In this document: positions 11,322 to 19,946 of the stretch, piece after piece
How positions within the stretch are numbered: the stretch's first letter is position 1
How the letters are laid out: each line of letters opens with the position of its first letter
Origin: Actinomycetes bacterium
GTDB taxonomy: Bacteria > Actinomycetota > Acidimicrobiia > Acidimicrobiales > RAAP-2
Length of the DNA stretch: 32,753 nucleotides
Direction: 5' to 3'
Assembly (NCBI GenBank): GCA_021791145.1
Contig: JAJYXE010000054.1
Span: 1-32,753 of the forward strand
Made by a program: the position numbers and the translations under genes
The notes under the pieces: generated by a model
Seen by the model: the letters and a program-made list of their open reading frames with translations, nothing else
Told to the model about the DNA's origin: nothing
The model's database searches: none

Positions 11322-12737
11322 ATGGGCACGACGGCCGAGGTGTTCAAGGCGTACGACATCCGCGGCATCGTTCCCGACCAGCTCGACGCCGCGATGTGCC
11401 GCGCGATCGGCGGCGCGATGGCGCGCTTCACCAAGGCGCCCCGGATCCTGGTCGCCAGGGACATGCGCGACTCGGGCGTGGTGCTGTCCGAGGCGTTCTC
11501 CGAAGGTGCGCGCGCCGAAGGCTGCGCCGTGACCGATCTCGGCATGACGTCGACGGACTGCTTGTACTTCGCGTCGGGCAAGCTGGACGCGCCAGCCGCG
11601 ATGTTCACCGCGTCGCACAATCCGGCGGCCTACAACGGCGTGAAGCTCTGCCTTTCCGGCGCGAGGCCCATCGGCCGTGACAGCGGGCTCGCCGAGATCC
11701 AGACGCTGACCGACGAGCTGCTCTCCTCGCCGCGCCCTTCGTCGAGCCCGCTCGCGCCGATCGACCACCAGGACATCCTCGAAGAGTTCGCCGGGCACGT
11801 CCGGTCCTTCGTCGACGTGGCGTCGCTGCGACCGCTCCACGTCGTGGCCGACACCGCCAACGGCATGGGTGGGCTCGTCCTGCCCCGGGTGGTGCAGGGG
11901 CTTCCCTTCGACGTCGAGATCCTCTACAAAGAGCTCGACGGGACGTTCCCGAACCACCCTGCCGACCCCATCCAAGAGGAGAACCTGCGCGACCTGAAGG
12001 CCGCCGTCGTCGAACGGCACGCCGACATCGGCCTCGCCTTCGACGGGGACGCGGACCGCTGCTTCCTCGTCGACGAACGGGCCGAGACGGTGTCGGGCTC
12101 GCTCACGACCGCGCTGGTCGCCGTGTCGATGCTCGACAAGCACCCCGGAGCGACGGTGCTGTACAACTGCGTCTGCTCGCACGTGGTCCGCGAGGTCATC
12201 ACCGAGCACGGCGGCATCGGCGTGCGCACCCGCGTGGGCCACTCGTTCATCAAGCAGGTGATGGCGGAGACCGGCGCGGTCTTCGGCGGCGAGCACTCCG
12301 GCCACTACTACTACCGGGACAACTACCGCGCGGACTCCGGGGTCATCACGGCCCTCCTCGTCCTCGAGCTCATGAGCACGGCCGACCGACCGCTCTCCGA
12401 GCTCCTGCAGCCCTACCGCCGCTACGCGGACTCGGGGGAGATCAACACCGAGGTGCCCGATCCCGTCGCCGCGGTCGAGGCCGTGGCCGCGCTCGAGGCG
12501 GCCAAGGGGAGCCAGATCGACCGGCTCGACGGTCTCACGGTCGACCACGGCGAGTGGTGGTACAACCTACGGCCGTCCAACACCGAACCGCTGCTGCGCC
12601 TGAACGTGGAGGCCGCGGACGACGGATCGTGCGCGAGGCATGTGAGCGAGGTGCTCGAGATGGTCCGGGCCGTGGCTCTCGAGAAGCCAGGGAACGGGCA
12701 GGGAGGAGGAGACGGGTGCCGCTCGACCAGCTGCTGA
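11322..12737 (+). CDS. manB: Phosphomannomutase/phosphoglucomutase
   Basis: The 471-aa alpha-D-phosphohexomutase interconverts mannose-6-P and mannose-1-P, the precursor of GDP-mannose. All four family signatures are visible: active-site Ser 98 in TASHNP, metal loop DGDADR (241-246), sugar-binding GEHSGH (from residue 324), and phosphate-binding RPSNTEP (from residue 417). The length is normal. ATG 11322 lies 7 nt after the previous stop. Its 3' end overlaps the Trm112-like start by 22 nt. With the downstream isomerase it forms the conserved actinobacterial mannose-supply cluster feeding mannosyltransferases such as the MptB-like protein at 18250. Confidence 0.95.
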   Translation: MGTTAEVFKAYDIRGIVPDQLDAAMCRAIGGAMARFTKAPRILVARDMRDSGVVLSEAFSEGARAEGCAVTDLGMTSTDCLYFASGKLDAPAAMFTASHNPAAYNGVKLCLSGARPIGRDSGLAEIQTLTDELLSSPRPSSSPLAPIDHQDILEEFAGHVRSFVDVASLRPLHVVADTANGMGGLVLPRVVQGLPFDVEILYKELDGTFPNHPADPIQEENLRDLKAAVVERHADIGLAFDGDADRCFLVDERAETVSGSLTTALVAVSMLDKHPGATVLYNCVCSHVVREVITEHGGIGVRTRVGHSFIKQVMAETGAVFGGEHSGHYYYRDNYRADSGVITALLVLELMSTADRPLSELLQPYRRYADSGEINTEVPDPVAAVEAVAALEAAKGSQIDRLDGLTVDHGEWWYNLRPSNTEPLLRLNVEAADDGSCARHVSEVLEMVRAVALEKPGNGQGGGDGCRSTSC

Positions 12738-12973
12738 TCGAGGTCCTCGCGTGCCCTGTCGACAAGGGCCCGCTGCTCTGGTTCGAGGACGAGTCGCTGC
12801 TGTACAACCCGCGCCTCAAGAAGGGCTACGAGGTGCGCGACGACATCCCGGTGCTGCTCGTCGAAGAGTCGAGGGACGTCGACGACGCGGAGCACGAGCG
12901 GCTCATGGCCAAGGCGAAGGAGCAAGGAGTACCCGAGACCGGGTCGGCGGGCCGCCCGCCGGGCGAGGGGTGA
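12716..12973 (+). CDS. Trm112-like zinc-ribbon-family small protein
   Basis: An 85-aa protein matching the Trm112/YcaR family: LLIEVLACPVDKGPLL..., LLYNPRLKKGYEVRDDIPVLL. Bacterial members are short proteins found next to manB and the SIS isomerase in actinomycetes; in eukaryotes and archaea Trm112 activates methyltransferases. Only one Cys (in ACPVDK) remains of the Cys set, so it is probably a zinc-less version. GTG 12716 follows a strong GGGAGGAGGA Shine-Dalgarno. The C-terminal tail is polar. The stop overlaps the next GTG (GTGA). Confidence 0.88.
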   Translation: MPLDQLLIEVLACPVDKGPLLWFEDESLLYNPRLKKGYEVRDDIPVLLVEESRDVDDAEHERLMAKAKEQGVPETGSAGRPPGEG

Positions 12974-14034
12974 GCGTGACGGCGCGCTCGCCGCTCCCCG
13001 TCGACTCGCTCGACATGTGGGGAGCCACCGCGTCCCTCCCCGAGCAGCTGCAGGACGCGATCGACCGGACGGTCGAAATGGACCTGGGCGCCCTGGCGAG
13101 AAAAGGGCCGTTCAGCTCGGTGGTCGTGTGTGGCATGGGCGGAAGCGGGATCGCCGGCGACGTGCTGGTCGCGCTGGCGTCACCGCGGACCGGCCTGCCC
13201 GTGCAGGTGGTGAAGGGGTACCGGCTCCCGGCCTACGTCGGGGAGTCCTCGCTGGTGATCGCGGTCTCCTGCTCGGGGGAGACCGAGGAGACCCTGGCCG
13301 CGGCGGAGGACGCGCGCGCGAGGCGGGCGCAGGTCGTGGCGGTGTCGGGACCCGGTGCCCTCGCGGCGCGCGCCGCGGACGCGGGGTGGCCGCTCGTTGC
13401 GGTCCCCGCCGACATTCCCCAGCCGCGCGCCGCCATCGGCGCGCTGGCGGCGCCGCCGCTCGTGCTGCTCGAACGGCTCGGCATGCTCGAAGGGATGGAG
13501 AAGCTGCTGCGCGAGGCGAGCCTGGTCGTGGCCTCGAGCCGCGACGGGCTCGTGGGCGCGGACGGCACCGCGCAGGAGCTGGCGAGGCGGATCGGCAGGA
13601 CCATCCCCCTCGTCCACGGCGCGTCCGGGCCGACCGGGGTCGCGGCGTTGCGCTGGAAGACCCAGGTGAACGAGAACGCGAAGTCGCCCGCCTTCTTCTC
13701 GCTCCAGCCCGAGCTCTGCCACAACGAGGTGGCAGGCTGGGGGCAGCACGGCGACGTCACGCGCCAGGCGATCACGGCGGTCGTCCTGCGCTATCCCGGT
13801 GAGCACCCGCGGGAGGCCCGGCGGATCCAGCTCGTCGAGCAGCTGATGACAGAGGTCGTCGCGGACGTCCTCGACGTGCGGACGGACGCCGAGAGCGACG
13901 TCGCTGCCCTCTTCGACCTGGTGCTCCTCGGGGACTTCGTCTCGCTGCACCTCGCCGCGGCCCACGGGGTCGATCCCGGCCCGGTCCCTGTCCTCGGCGA
14001 GCTGAAGGAGCGCCTGGCGGCGTGGAACGTTTGA
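12970..14034 (+). CDS. Bifunctional phosphoglucose/phosphomannose isomerase (SIS domains)
   Basis: The 354-aa protein has two SIS domains. The first begins with GMGGSGIAGD (residues 55-64) and has SCSGETEET, the Ser-rich phosphosugar-binding loop. The C-terminal part has NENAKSPAFF and ELCHNEVAGW, matching the PGI/PMI family that interconverts glucose-6-P, fructose-6-P and mannose-6-P. With ManB this makes a two-step route from fructose-6-P to mannose-1-P. GTG 12970 overlaps the preceding stop by 4 nt; GTG 12976 is a possible alternative. Its end overlaps yceH by 13 nt. Confidence 0.9.
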   Translation: MSVTARSPLPVDSLDMWGATASLPEQLQDAIDRTVEMDLGALARKGPFSSVVVCGMGGSGIAGDVLVALASPRTGLPVQVVKGYRLPAYVGESSLVIAVSCSGETEETLAAAEDARARRAQVVAVSGPGALAARAADAGWPLVAVPADIPQPRAAIGALAAPPLVLLERLGMLEGMEKLLREASLVVASSRDGLVGADGTAQELARRIGRTIPLVHGASGPTGVAALRWKTQVNENAKSPAFFSLQPELCHNEVAGWGQHGDVTRQAITAVVLRYPGEHPREARRIQLVEQLMTEVVADVLDVRTDAESDVAALFDLVLLGDFVSLHLAAAHGVDPGPVPVLGELKERLAAWNV

Positions 14035-14783
14035 CGGCCCTCGAGGGACGCGTCGTGTCGTCGCTCGCAGAGAAGCAGCTCACGATCCCCCAGCACTACC
14101 CGCTGACCCTCAACGCGCTGGTCGCGGCGTGCAACCAGTCGTCGAGCCGCGACCCGGTCACCGCCTACAGGGAGGGCGAGGTGCTCGACGCGCTCGAGTC
14201 CCTCAAGGCCAAGCGGCTGGTGCGTGCCGTGCTCCCGTCGCACGGCCGCTCGGTCGTTCGCTACCGACAGGTGCTGGGCGAGACGCTCGGGCTCGACGCG
14301 CCGCAGCTCGCGCTGCTCGCGGTCCTCGAGCTCCGCGGGCCGCAAACGGTCGCGGAGCTCCGTGCCCGCACGCTGCGCATGGCGGCGATCGACTCGGTGG
14401 ACCACGAGCTCGACCTGCTGGCCGGGAGAGAGGAGCCGCTCGTCGAGCGCATCGGGCGGCGGCCGGGCCAGAAGGAGGACCGCTGGGCGTCGCTGCTCTC
14501 GGAGCGGGTCCCGGACGCTGCCAGTGGGGGCGGAGCGCATCTGCCGGCGAGCGCGCCCGCCGACGCGCCGGCTTCGAGGCCGCTCGCACCGGCGATGTCG
14601 GAGGCGGCGCAGCCCTGGTGCGCTGCGGGGGGCCCGGGAGCGGAGGACCGAGCGCAGGGCCCGGGAGTCGGGGACCTGAGACAGGACGTCGAGGCCGTCC
14701 GGGCCGAGCTGGCCGAGCTGCGCGTCGCGCTGGAGGCGTTGCGCTCGGAGCTCGACGAACTTCGTGTGAGCCTCGGCGGCTGA
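14022..14783 (+). CDS. YceH family (UPF0502/DUF480) winged-helix protein
   Basis: A 253-aa protein. The first about 165 residues match the YceH/DUF480 family: two winged-helix units, with LEGRVVSSLAEKQLTIPQHYPLTLNALVAACNQ near the N-terminus and LLAVLELRGPQTVAELRART in the second. A variable Ala/Pro/Gly linker (about 168-215) leads to a C-terminal coiled coil (RQDVEAVRAELAELRVALEAL), as in longer family members. Biochemical role unknown. GTG 14022 starts inside the isomerase gene; AAGGAG lies 12 nt upstream. Last gene of the run, convergent with the thiolase. Confidence 0.88.
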   Translation: MERLTALEGRVVSSLAEKQLTIPQHYPLTLNALVAACNQSSSRDPVTAYREGEVLDALESLKAKRLVRAVLPSHGRSVVRYRQVLGETLGLDAPQLALLAVLELRGPQTVAELRARTLRMAAIDSVDHELDLLAGREEPLVERIGRRPGQKEDRWASLLSERVPDAASGGGAHLPASAPADAPASRPLAPAMSEAAQPWCAAGGPGAEDRAQGPGVGDLRQDVEAVRAELAELRVALEALRSELDELRVSLGG

Positions 14784-14848
14784 GCCCTCGAACCGTCCGG
14801 TGCCCCTCAGCCGAGCCGCCCTCAGCCGAGCCGCCCTCAGCCGAGCCG
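14777..14848. repeat. 15-bp tandem repeat x3 with inverted arm at yceH/thiolase junction
   Basis: Three identical copies of CCCTCAGCCGAGCCG occupy 14804-14848. The last includes the thiolase stop (TCA, 14837-14839). Each copy contains CTCAGCCG, the inverse of CGGCTGAG at 14777-14784, which includes the yceH stop. One 5' arm can thus pair with three alternative 3' arms, an 8-bp stem. A bidirectional terminator role is an inference. Confidence 0.75.
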
Positions 14849-16042
14849 CTCGACGATCATCGCCATGCCCTGACCGCCGCCGACGCACATGGACTCGAGC
14901 CCGACCGACATGTCGGCGTCCTCGAGTGCGTGCAAGAGGGTCGTCATGATGCGGGCTCCGGTCTGTCCGAACGGGTGCCCGAGCGCGATCGCGCCTCCGT
15001 GGACGTTCAGCTTGGCCCACTCGATCCCGAGCTCGGCGGCGCAGGGCACCACCTGCGCCGCGAAGGCCTCGTTGATCTCCACCAGGTCGACGTCATCGAT
15101 CGTCATTCCCGCGCGCGCGAGCGCCTTGCGCACCGCGTCGACCGGGCCGAGCCCCATGATCTCGGGGTTCAGCGCAGAGACGCTGCTCGCCACGACGCGA
15201 GCGAGCGGCGCCACGCCGAGCTCGCGGGCACGGGCCCGGCTCATGACGACGACCGCCGCGGCGCCGTCGTTCAACGGGCAGGCGTTGCCCGCCGTCACGG
15301 TGCCGCCCTCACGGAAGACCGGCTCGAGCTGCGCCAGACCCTCGAGGGTGGTGTTCGGCCGCGGGCCGTCGTCCTTGCTCACCACCGCGCCGCTTGGCGT
15401 CGTGACCGGGACGATCTCCCGCTCGAAGAAGCCGTTCTCGACCGACGCGACGGCGCGGGTCTGCGACAGCAGCGCGTACTCGTCCTGGGTCCGGCGGCTC
15501 ACCTTCTTCAGCTCGGCGACGTTCTCGGCGGTCTGACCCATCGCGATGTAGACGTCGGCGAGCCCGGTGTGGGGCGTCCACGGCTGGGTCACCTTCGGCG
15601 CCCGTCTGGCGGTGCGCAGCTCGGCCTCGGCGAACGCGGGGTTGTGCGGGCCGGTGTCGGCGAAGCCGCTCGTGTAACGGCTCACGGTCTCGACGCCCGC
15701 TGCGACGAAGACGTCGCCCTCCCCGGCCATGATCGCATGGACGGCCATGCGGATGGCCTGGAGCGACGACGAGCAGTACCGGTTCACGGTGACTCCCGGC
15801 ACGCCGTCGAGCCCCAGCATGATCGCGACGACCCGGGCGATGTTGTAGCCGGACTCTCCTGCCGGCTCTCCGCAGCCGACGATCAGGTCCTCGATCATGT
15901 GCGGCTCGACCTGCGGCACCTTGTCCAGCACCGCCTTCACCACGTGCGCGGCGAGGTCGTCGGGCCTGCAGTCGGCGAGCGAGCCCTTGTTCGCCCTGCC
16001 GATGGGCGTGCGGCCGGTTGCGACGATGACGGCTTCGGGCAT
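14837..16042 (-). CDS. Acetyl-CoA C-acyltransferase (thiolase)
   Basis: The 401-aa thiolase catalyses degradative or biosynthetic Claisen cleavage/condensation of acyl-CoA. Catalytic residues are all present: nucleophile Cys 90 in NRYCSSSLQAI, His 356 in GGAIALGHPFGQTGAR, and Cys 386 in CVGGGQGM. Length is typical of FadA-type enzymes. ATG 16042 has a strong GAGGAGGGG Shine-Dalgarno, one of the few SD-led first genes here. It stands alone and is divergent from the ABC exporter. The acyl-CoA synthetase at 21839 may share its pathway, but the substrate is not evident. Confidence 0.93.
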   Translation of the reverse strand: MPEAVIVATGRTPIGRANKGSLADCRPDDLAAHVVKAVLDKVPQVEPHMIEDLIVGCGEPAGESGYNIARVVAIMLGLDGVPGVTVNRYCSSSLQAIRMAVHAIMAGEGDVFVAAGVETVSRYTSGFADTGPHNPAFAEAELRTARRAPKVTQPWTPHTGLADVYIAMGQTAENVAELKKVSRRTQDEYALLSQTRAVASVENGFFEREIVPVTTPSGAVVSKDDGPRPNTTLEGLAQLEPVFREGGTVTAGNACPLNDGAAAVVVMSRARARELGVAPLARVVASSVSALNPEIMGLGPVDAVRKALARAGMTIDDVDLVEINEAFAAQVVPCAAELGIEWAKLNVHGGAIALGHPFGQTGARIMTTLLHALEDADMSVGLESMCVGGGQGMAMIVERLG

Positions 16043-16105
16043 CGCGACCCCTCCTCGTGCCGGGCTGCGCGCCTCCTGGCGCGTGCGCTTCCTGGGCTCG
16101 AGCCG

Positions 16106-16111
16106 AGGTTA
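16106..16111 (-). promoter_or_regulatory. Candidate -10 box of thiolase promoter
   Basis: TAACCT on the minus strand (16111 to 16106). Start of transcription near 16099 would give a UTR of about 57 nt with the thiolase Shine-Dalgarno. No -35 match is visible. Confidence 0.35.
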
Positions 16112-16187
16112 GGGCCCGGCGCGAGCCGCTGAGCTCGCGCGCCTCGGGGTGGGGAGGGGCTGCACGGTGGGACGCCTGGACGCTCGG

Positions 16188-16193
16188 TACGCT
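16188..16193 (+). promoter_or_regulatory. -10 box of leaderless ABC-exporter promoter
   Basis: TACGCT, then 6 nt (CGGGCC), then GTG 16200, which is in frame with the ATPase. This geometry decides the start over the upstream ATG in the same frame. Confidence 0.6.
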
Positions 16194-16199
16194 CGGGCC

Positions 16200-17267
16200 G
16201 TGGCCCTGCGCACCCGCGAGCCCGCGTCGGCGGGCACGGCGACCACGACCGGCGCCGCGGATGGAGGCGCCCGAGGCGCGACCGGGAGCATCCCGGCCGT
16301 CGAGGCCCGGGACCTCGCCCGGCGCTTCGGCGAGATCGAAGCCGTTCGCGGGGTCAGCTTCGAGGTGGCCCAGGGAGAGACCTTCGGGTTCCTCGGCCCG
16401 AACGGCGCGGGCAAGTCCACGACGATCTCGATGCTCTGCACGCTGTTGCGCCCGACCTCCGGCGTCGCGCGGGTCGCAGGCTACGACGTCGTCACCGAGC
16501 GAGCAGAGGTGCGCAAGCGGATCGGTCTCGTCTTCCAGGCGACGACCCTGGACGACTACCTCAGCGCCCAGGAGAACCTGCGTTTCCACGCCGAGCTCTA
16601 CGGCGTTCCGCGGAGCCAGACCGGACCACGGATCGACGACGTCCTCCAGATGGTGGGGCTCGCCGACCGGCGGGACAGCCTCGTGCGCACCTTCTCGGGC
16701 GGGATGAAGCGGAGGCTCGAGATCGCTCGGGGCCTCCTCCACTCGCCGCGCGTCCTGTTCTTGGACGAGCCGACCGTCGGCCTGGACCCCCAGACCCGCT
16801 CCCACATCTGGGGCTACATCGAGGAGCTGCGCCGGCGGGAGGCGATCACGATCTTCCTCACCACGCACTACATGGACGAAGCCGAGCACTGCGATCGCAT
16901 CGCGATCATCGACGGGGGCCGCATCGTCGTCGAGGGCACCCCCGAGCAGCTGAAGGCCGGGGTCGGCCAGGACCGGGTCCGGATCTCGACCGCGGACGAC
17001 CCCGCGGCGATCGCCGCCCTGGCGGACCGGTTCTCCCTCGAGGCCACCATGAGCGAGGGGTCGATCGCGTTCTACGTCGCACAGGGCGAGACGTTCGTCC
17101 CCCGGCTCTTCGCCGAGCTCGGCGTGCCGATCGAGTCGGTGAGCGTCGCGCGGCCGACGCTCGACGACGTCTTCATGAATTACACCGGACGGACGATCCG
17201 CGACGCCGAAGCGTCGGCCACCGAGCGGATGGCGGCGAACCCGTGGCTGCGCAGGAGGGGCAGATGA
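16200..17267 (+). CDS. ABC transporter ATP-binding protein (DrrA/ABC-2 type)
   Basis: A 355-aa ATPase with an Ala/Thr/Gly-rich N-terminal extension (about 30 residues), then a full nucleotide-binding domain: Walker A GPNGAGKST (66-74), signature SGGMKRRLE (from residue 166), Walker B VLFLDEP with Asp 189/Glu 190, and an H-loop in FLTTHYMDEAEHCD. A C-terminal DrrA-like regulatory region follows. It powers the permease encoded next, the two overlapping by ATGA. GTG 16200 is preferred to ATG 16149 because a TANNNT box lies 6 nt before it. The exported substrate cannot be inferred; family members move drugs or glycolipids. Confidence 0.93.
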   Translation: MALRTREPASAGTATTTGAADGGARGATGSIPAVEARDLARRFGEIEAVRGVSFEVAQGETFGFLGPNGAGKSTTISMLCTLLRPTSGVARVAGYDVVTERAEVRKRIGLVFQATTLDDYLSAQENLRFHAELYGVPRSQTGPRIDDVLQMVGLADRRDSLVRTFSGGMKRRLEIARGLLHSPRVLFLDEPTVGLDPQTRSHIWGYIEELRRREAITIFLTTHYMDEAEHCDRIAIIDGGRIVVEGTPEQLKAGVGQDRVRISTADDPAAIAALADRFSLEATMSEGSIAFYVAQGETFVPRLFAELGVPIESVSVARPTLDDVFMNYTGRTIRDAEASATERMAANPWLRRRGR

Positions 17268-18238
17268 GCGAGGCACCGGTGACGGGCGCGCCGTCGAGGG
17301 GCGTCCCCGGCGCGCCGGACCTGCCGATCCCGGCGATGCCGGGTCGCTCTTCTGCGCCTGGTCCCGAGAACGGGCGGCACCGGGCCGAGCTGGCAGCGGT
17401 GCGGGTCGCCGGAGGGCGCTGGCAGGACGACGTGCGCGCCGTGGCGATGGTCTGGCGCCGAGAGCTGATCCGGTTCAGCCGGAACCGTCTGCGCATCGTG
17501 ACGTCGCTCGTCCAGCCGATCCTCTTCCTGTTCGTCCTCGGCACCGGGCTCTCGTCCCTCATGGGGAGGGGCCTCGGCGCCGGCGGCGCGGACTTCCGCA
17601 CCTTCATGTTCCCCGGCGTGGTCGCGATGACGGTCCTGTTCACCGCCATCTTCTCCTCCGTGTCGATCGTGTGGGACCGCGAGTTCGGCTTCCTCCGAGA
17701 GATGCTGGTCGCGCCGGTGCGGCGCGGAGCGCTCGTGGTCGGCAAGTGCGCCGGCGGTGCGACCGTCGCGACGCTCCAGGCCCTCATCATGCTCGCGCTC
17801 GCGGGGGCGGTCCACGTGCCGTACGCGCCTTCGCTCGTCTTCACGCTCGTGGGGGAGATGGTGCTGGCCGCGGTGATGATCACCGCCCTCGGCACCGCGC
17901 TCGCTTCGCGTATGGCGCAGGTCGAGTCGTTCCAGGTGGTCATGCAATTCGTCGTGCTGCCGCTGTTCTTCCTGTCGGGCGCGTTGTTCCCGTTGCGCGC
18001 CCTGCCGACCTGGCTCGCCGCGCTCACGAAGTTCGACCCGCTCGCCTACGTCGTCGACCCGATGCGCAAGGCGGTCTTCGACCACGTCCGCACGAGCCCC
18101 GCTCTGCGCGCGTTGTTCGCCGGCGGGATCACCTGGAACGGCTGGGCGGTGCCGATCGGCGTCGAGCTCGGGCTCGGCGCGCTCATGGGCGCCGTGTTCC
18201 TCGGGATCGCCGTGTACGCGTTCGGCAAGAGCGACTGA
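17264..18238 (+). CDS. ABC-2 type transporter permease
   Basis: The 324-aa membrane subunit pairs with the upstream ATPase. The N-terminal about 70 residues are a Pro/Gly-rich cytoplasmic tail. An ABC-2 membrane domain with about six helices follows, including FRTFMFPGVVAMTVLFTAIF and VVLPLFFLSGALFPL, the latter typical of the DrrB/NodJ group. ATG 17264 follows AGGAGGGG at 6 nt and overlaps the ATPase stop (ATGA). Its stop is only 11 nt from the convergent stop of the MptB-like gene. Confidence 0.92.
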   Translation: MSEAPVTGAPSRGVPGAPDLPIPAMPGRSSAPGPENGRHRAELAAVRVAGGRWQDDVRAVAMVWRRELIRFSRNRLRIVTSLVQPILFLFVLGTGLSSLMGRGLGAGGADFRTFMFPGVVAMTVLFTAIFSSVSIVWDREFGFLREMLVAPVRRGALVVGKCAGGATVATLQALIMLALAGAVHVPYAPSLVFTLVGEMVLAAVMITALGTALASRMAQVESFQVVMQFVVLPLFFLSGALFPLRALPTWLAALTKFDPLAYVVDPMRKAVFDHVRTSPALRALFAGGITWNGWAVPIGVELGLGALMGAVFLGIAVYAFGKSD

Positions 18239-18249
18239 GCGACGTCGCT
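18238..18249. terminator. 12-bp palindrome between convergent stops
   Basis: AGCGACGTCGCT is a perfect palindrome filling the gap between the permease TGA (18236-18238) and the MptB-like gene's stop (TCA, 18250-18252). The flanking CTGA and TCAG extend the stem with one bulged T. It could be a compact bidirectional terminator; no T-tract is present. Confidence 0.4.
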
Positions 18250-19845
18250 TCAGCCGTCCAGCGTCGGGCTCGCCGGGGAGGCCGGCACCGTCGCGGGCCG
18301 GGTGACCGATCGCCGCAAGCTCAGCGCGGCCCAGCGCGTCCTGTGCACCTGGAACGGCGCGGACACGACGGCGAAGGTCACCGCAGCGATCCCGATGACC
18401 ACCATCGCGTCGGACAGCGCGCCGTGGCTCGCGAACGCTCGCAGCATGTGCAGGACCGAGGACGCCCCGATGAGCGACTCGCCGACCGCGAGCCACACGA
18501 CGACGCGGCGGGTCCACCCGGTCGCGACGGCGGCGAGGAGGACGAGCCCCCACGTGAGGTACCAGGCCCACAGGACCGGGCCCAAGAGCGCGAGGACGAG
18601 GAGGGTGAGGCCGAGCGCGCGCAGCGGGCCGAGGCGCGGCGACTCCCAGAGCAGCCAGGTCCCGACGGCGACCGCGACCAGCATCCCCAAGACCGACGTG
18701 ACGGCGCGCACCGAGGACAGGTGGGCCGGGACCCCGACGAGGTGCAGCAGCCCCGTGAGCACGTGGGCGAGAGCGTCCACGGGGGTCACTCCCGTCGAGA
18801 CCCTGTCCTCGGCGGTCAAGGTGAGGACCCAGCCCCACCCGACGCCGGAGATCGCCGAGAGGGCGGCGAGCGTGGCGGCGCCGATGCCGAGCGCACCGAC
18901 CGTCCGGCCGAGCCGTTCGGGGATCCGTGCGCAAGACCCCCCCCAATTCCAGCCGATGAGCACGATCCCCAATGCGGCGGGCGCCTTGACGCCTGCGGCG
19001 ACCGCGCACAGCACGATCCCGGGGACCGGACCGTACCGTTTCCACGCCGCGAGGCCTGCGACGAGGAGCCCGACCATGAGCCCGTCGTTGTGCGCGCCGC
19101 CGACGAGGGTCGACAGCACGATCGGGCTGCCCGCCCCGAGGACGACCGCGGCCGCGGGGTCCCGACCTACGCTCCTCGCGAGGGTCGGCAGCGCCAGCGC
19201 GACGAGCGCGACGCCGACCACCTCCAAGAGGCGGAGCAAGAGGAGGTCGGCGAGCACCTGGTGGCCCGAAAGCTGCGCGGCGAGCCCGTCGAGCGAGAGG
19301 AACGTCGGCCCGTACGGCGACGGCGTGTTCGCCCAGAAGGGACCGGCGAGCAGGTTGAACCGGGTCACGCCGAGCACGCCTGGCCCGTAGACGTACGGAT
19401 TGATGTGGAACGAGACCATCGCGCCCTGGCCGGCGTAGCTGTAGACGTCCCGGCTGAAGAGCGGTGGCGCGAGCACGAAGGGGACGGCCCACACGGCCAG
19501 CACCCGGAGGACGGAGCGGACCGGGACACCCGGGCGGCGCCAAAGGGCTCGCAGCATGCGCCACCACACCGCGCTCAGCGCCGCGAGCCCGCCGTAGACG
19601 CCGAGCATGCTGAGCGCGGACGCCCGCGCCGAACCGGACCCGACCGACCCGAGCGGTCCGCCGGGCGTCCCGAAGAACCACGCGCCCGGCATGTGCGAGA
19701 CGAAGCTCGGGCCCCCCGCCATCGCCCCGGCGACGACTGCTGAGCCCGCGAGCAGACCGGCGATGCCGTAGCGCCGGAAGGAGGGGGGCTCGGCTTCTTG
19801 GCGCTCGAGCTCGGTGGCGAAGCGATGCTTCAATTCTGCAAGCAT
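18250..19845 (-). CDS. MptB-like polyprenol-P-mannose alpha-1,6-mannosyltransferase
   Basis: A 531-aa GT-C protein with about 12 hydrophobic segments. The diagnostic extracytoplasmic loop SRDVYSYAGQG (131-141), followed by NPYVYGP and a WANTPSPYGP stretch, is that of actinobacterial MptA/MptB mannosyltransferases. These extend lipomannan-type chains outside the membrane using polyprenol-phosphate mannose. ManB and the isomerase upstream would supply the mannose. The frame stays open to GTG 19884, but ATG 19845 is the more natural start, with GGACGAGA before it and a CAAAAT -10-like hexamer 8 nt upstream. MptA versus MptB specificity cannot be decided here. Confidence 0.88.
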   Translation of the reverse strand: MLAELKHRFATELERQEAEPPSFRRYGIAGLLAGSAVVAGAMAGGPSFVSHMPGAWFFGTPGGPLGSVGSGSARASALSMLGVYGGLAALSAVWWRMLRALWRRPGVPVRSVLRVLAVWAVPFVLAPPLFSRDVYSYAGQGAMVSFHINPYVYGPGVLGVTRFNLLAGPFWANTPSPYGPTFLSLDGLAAQLSGHQVLADLLLLRLLEVVGVALVALALPTLARSVGRDPAAAVVLGAGSPIVLSTLVGGAHNDGLMVGLLVAGLAAWKRYGPVPGIVLCAVAAGVKAPAALGIVLIGWNWGGSCARIPERLGRTVGALGIGAATLAALSAISGVGWGWVLTLTAEDRVSTGVTPVDALAHVLTGLLHLVGVPAHLSSVRAVTSVLGMLVAVAVGTWLLWESPRLGPLRALGLTLLVLALLGPVLWAWYLTWGLVLLAAVATGWTRRVVVWLAVGESLIGASSVLHMLRAFASHGALSDAMVVIGIAAVTFAVVSAPFQVHRTRWAALSLRRSVTRPATVPASPASPTLDG

Positions 19846-19853
19846 TCTCGTCC

Positions 19854-19859
19854 ATTTTG
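19854..19859 (-). promoter_or_regulatory. Weak -10-like box before MptB-like gene
   Basis: CAAAAT on the minus strand, 8 nt before ATG 19845. It keeps the key A2 and T6 of a -10 but lacks T1. Confidence 0.25.
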
Positions 19860-19933
19860 GCCGACGCGACCGCCCGCGTGCCACAGCGCGGCGGCACGCG
19901 CACGTGGCGGGCCGGTGCGTGTGTGGCCAGCGC

Positions 19934-19939
19934 GAGAAT
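19934..19939 (+). promoter_or_regulatory. Weak -10-like box before ribC
   Basis: GAGAAT, 7 nt before ATG 19947. It keeps A2 and T6 but lacks T1. The distance fits leaderless transcription. Confidence 0.3.
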
Positions 19940-19946
19940 CGGGGCC

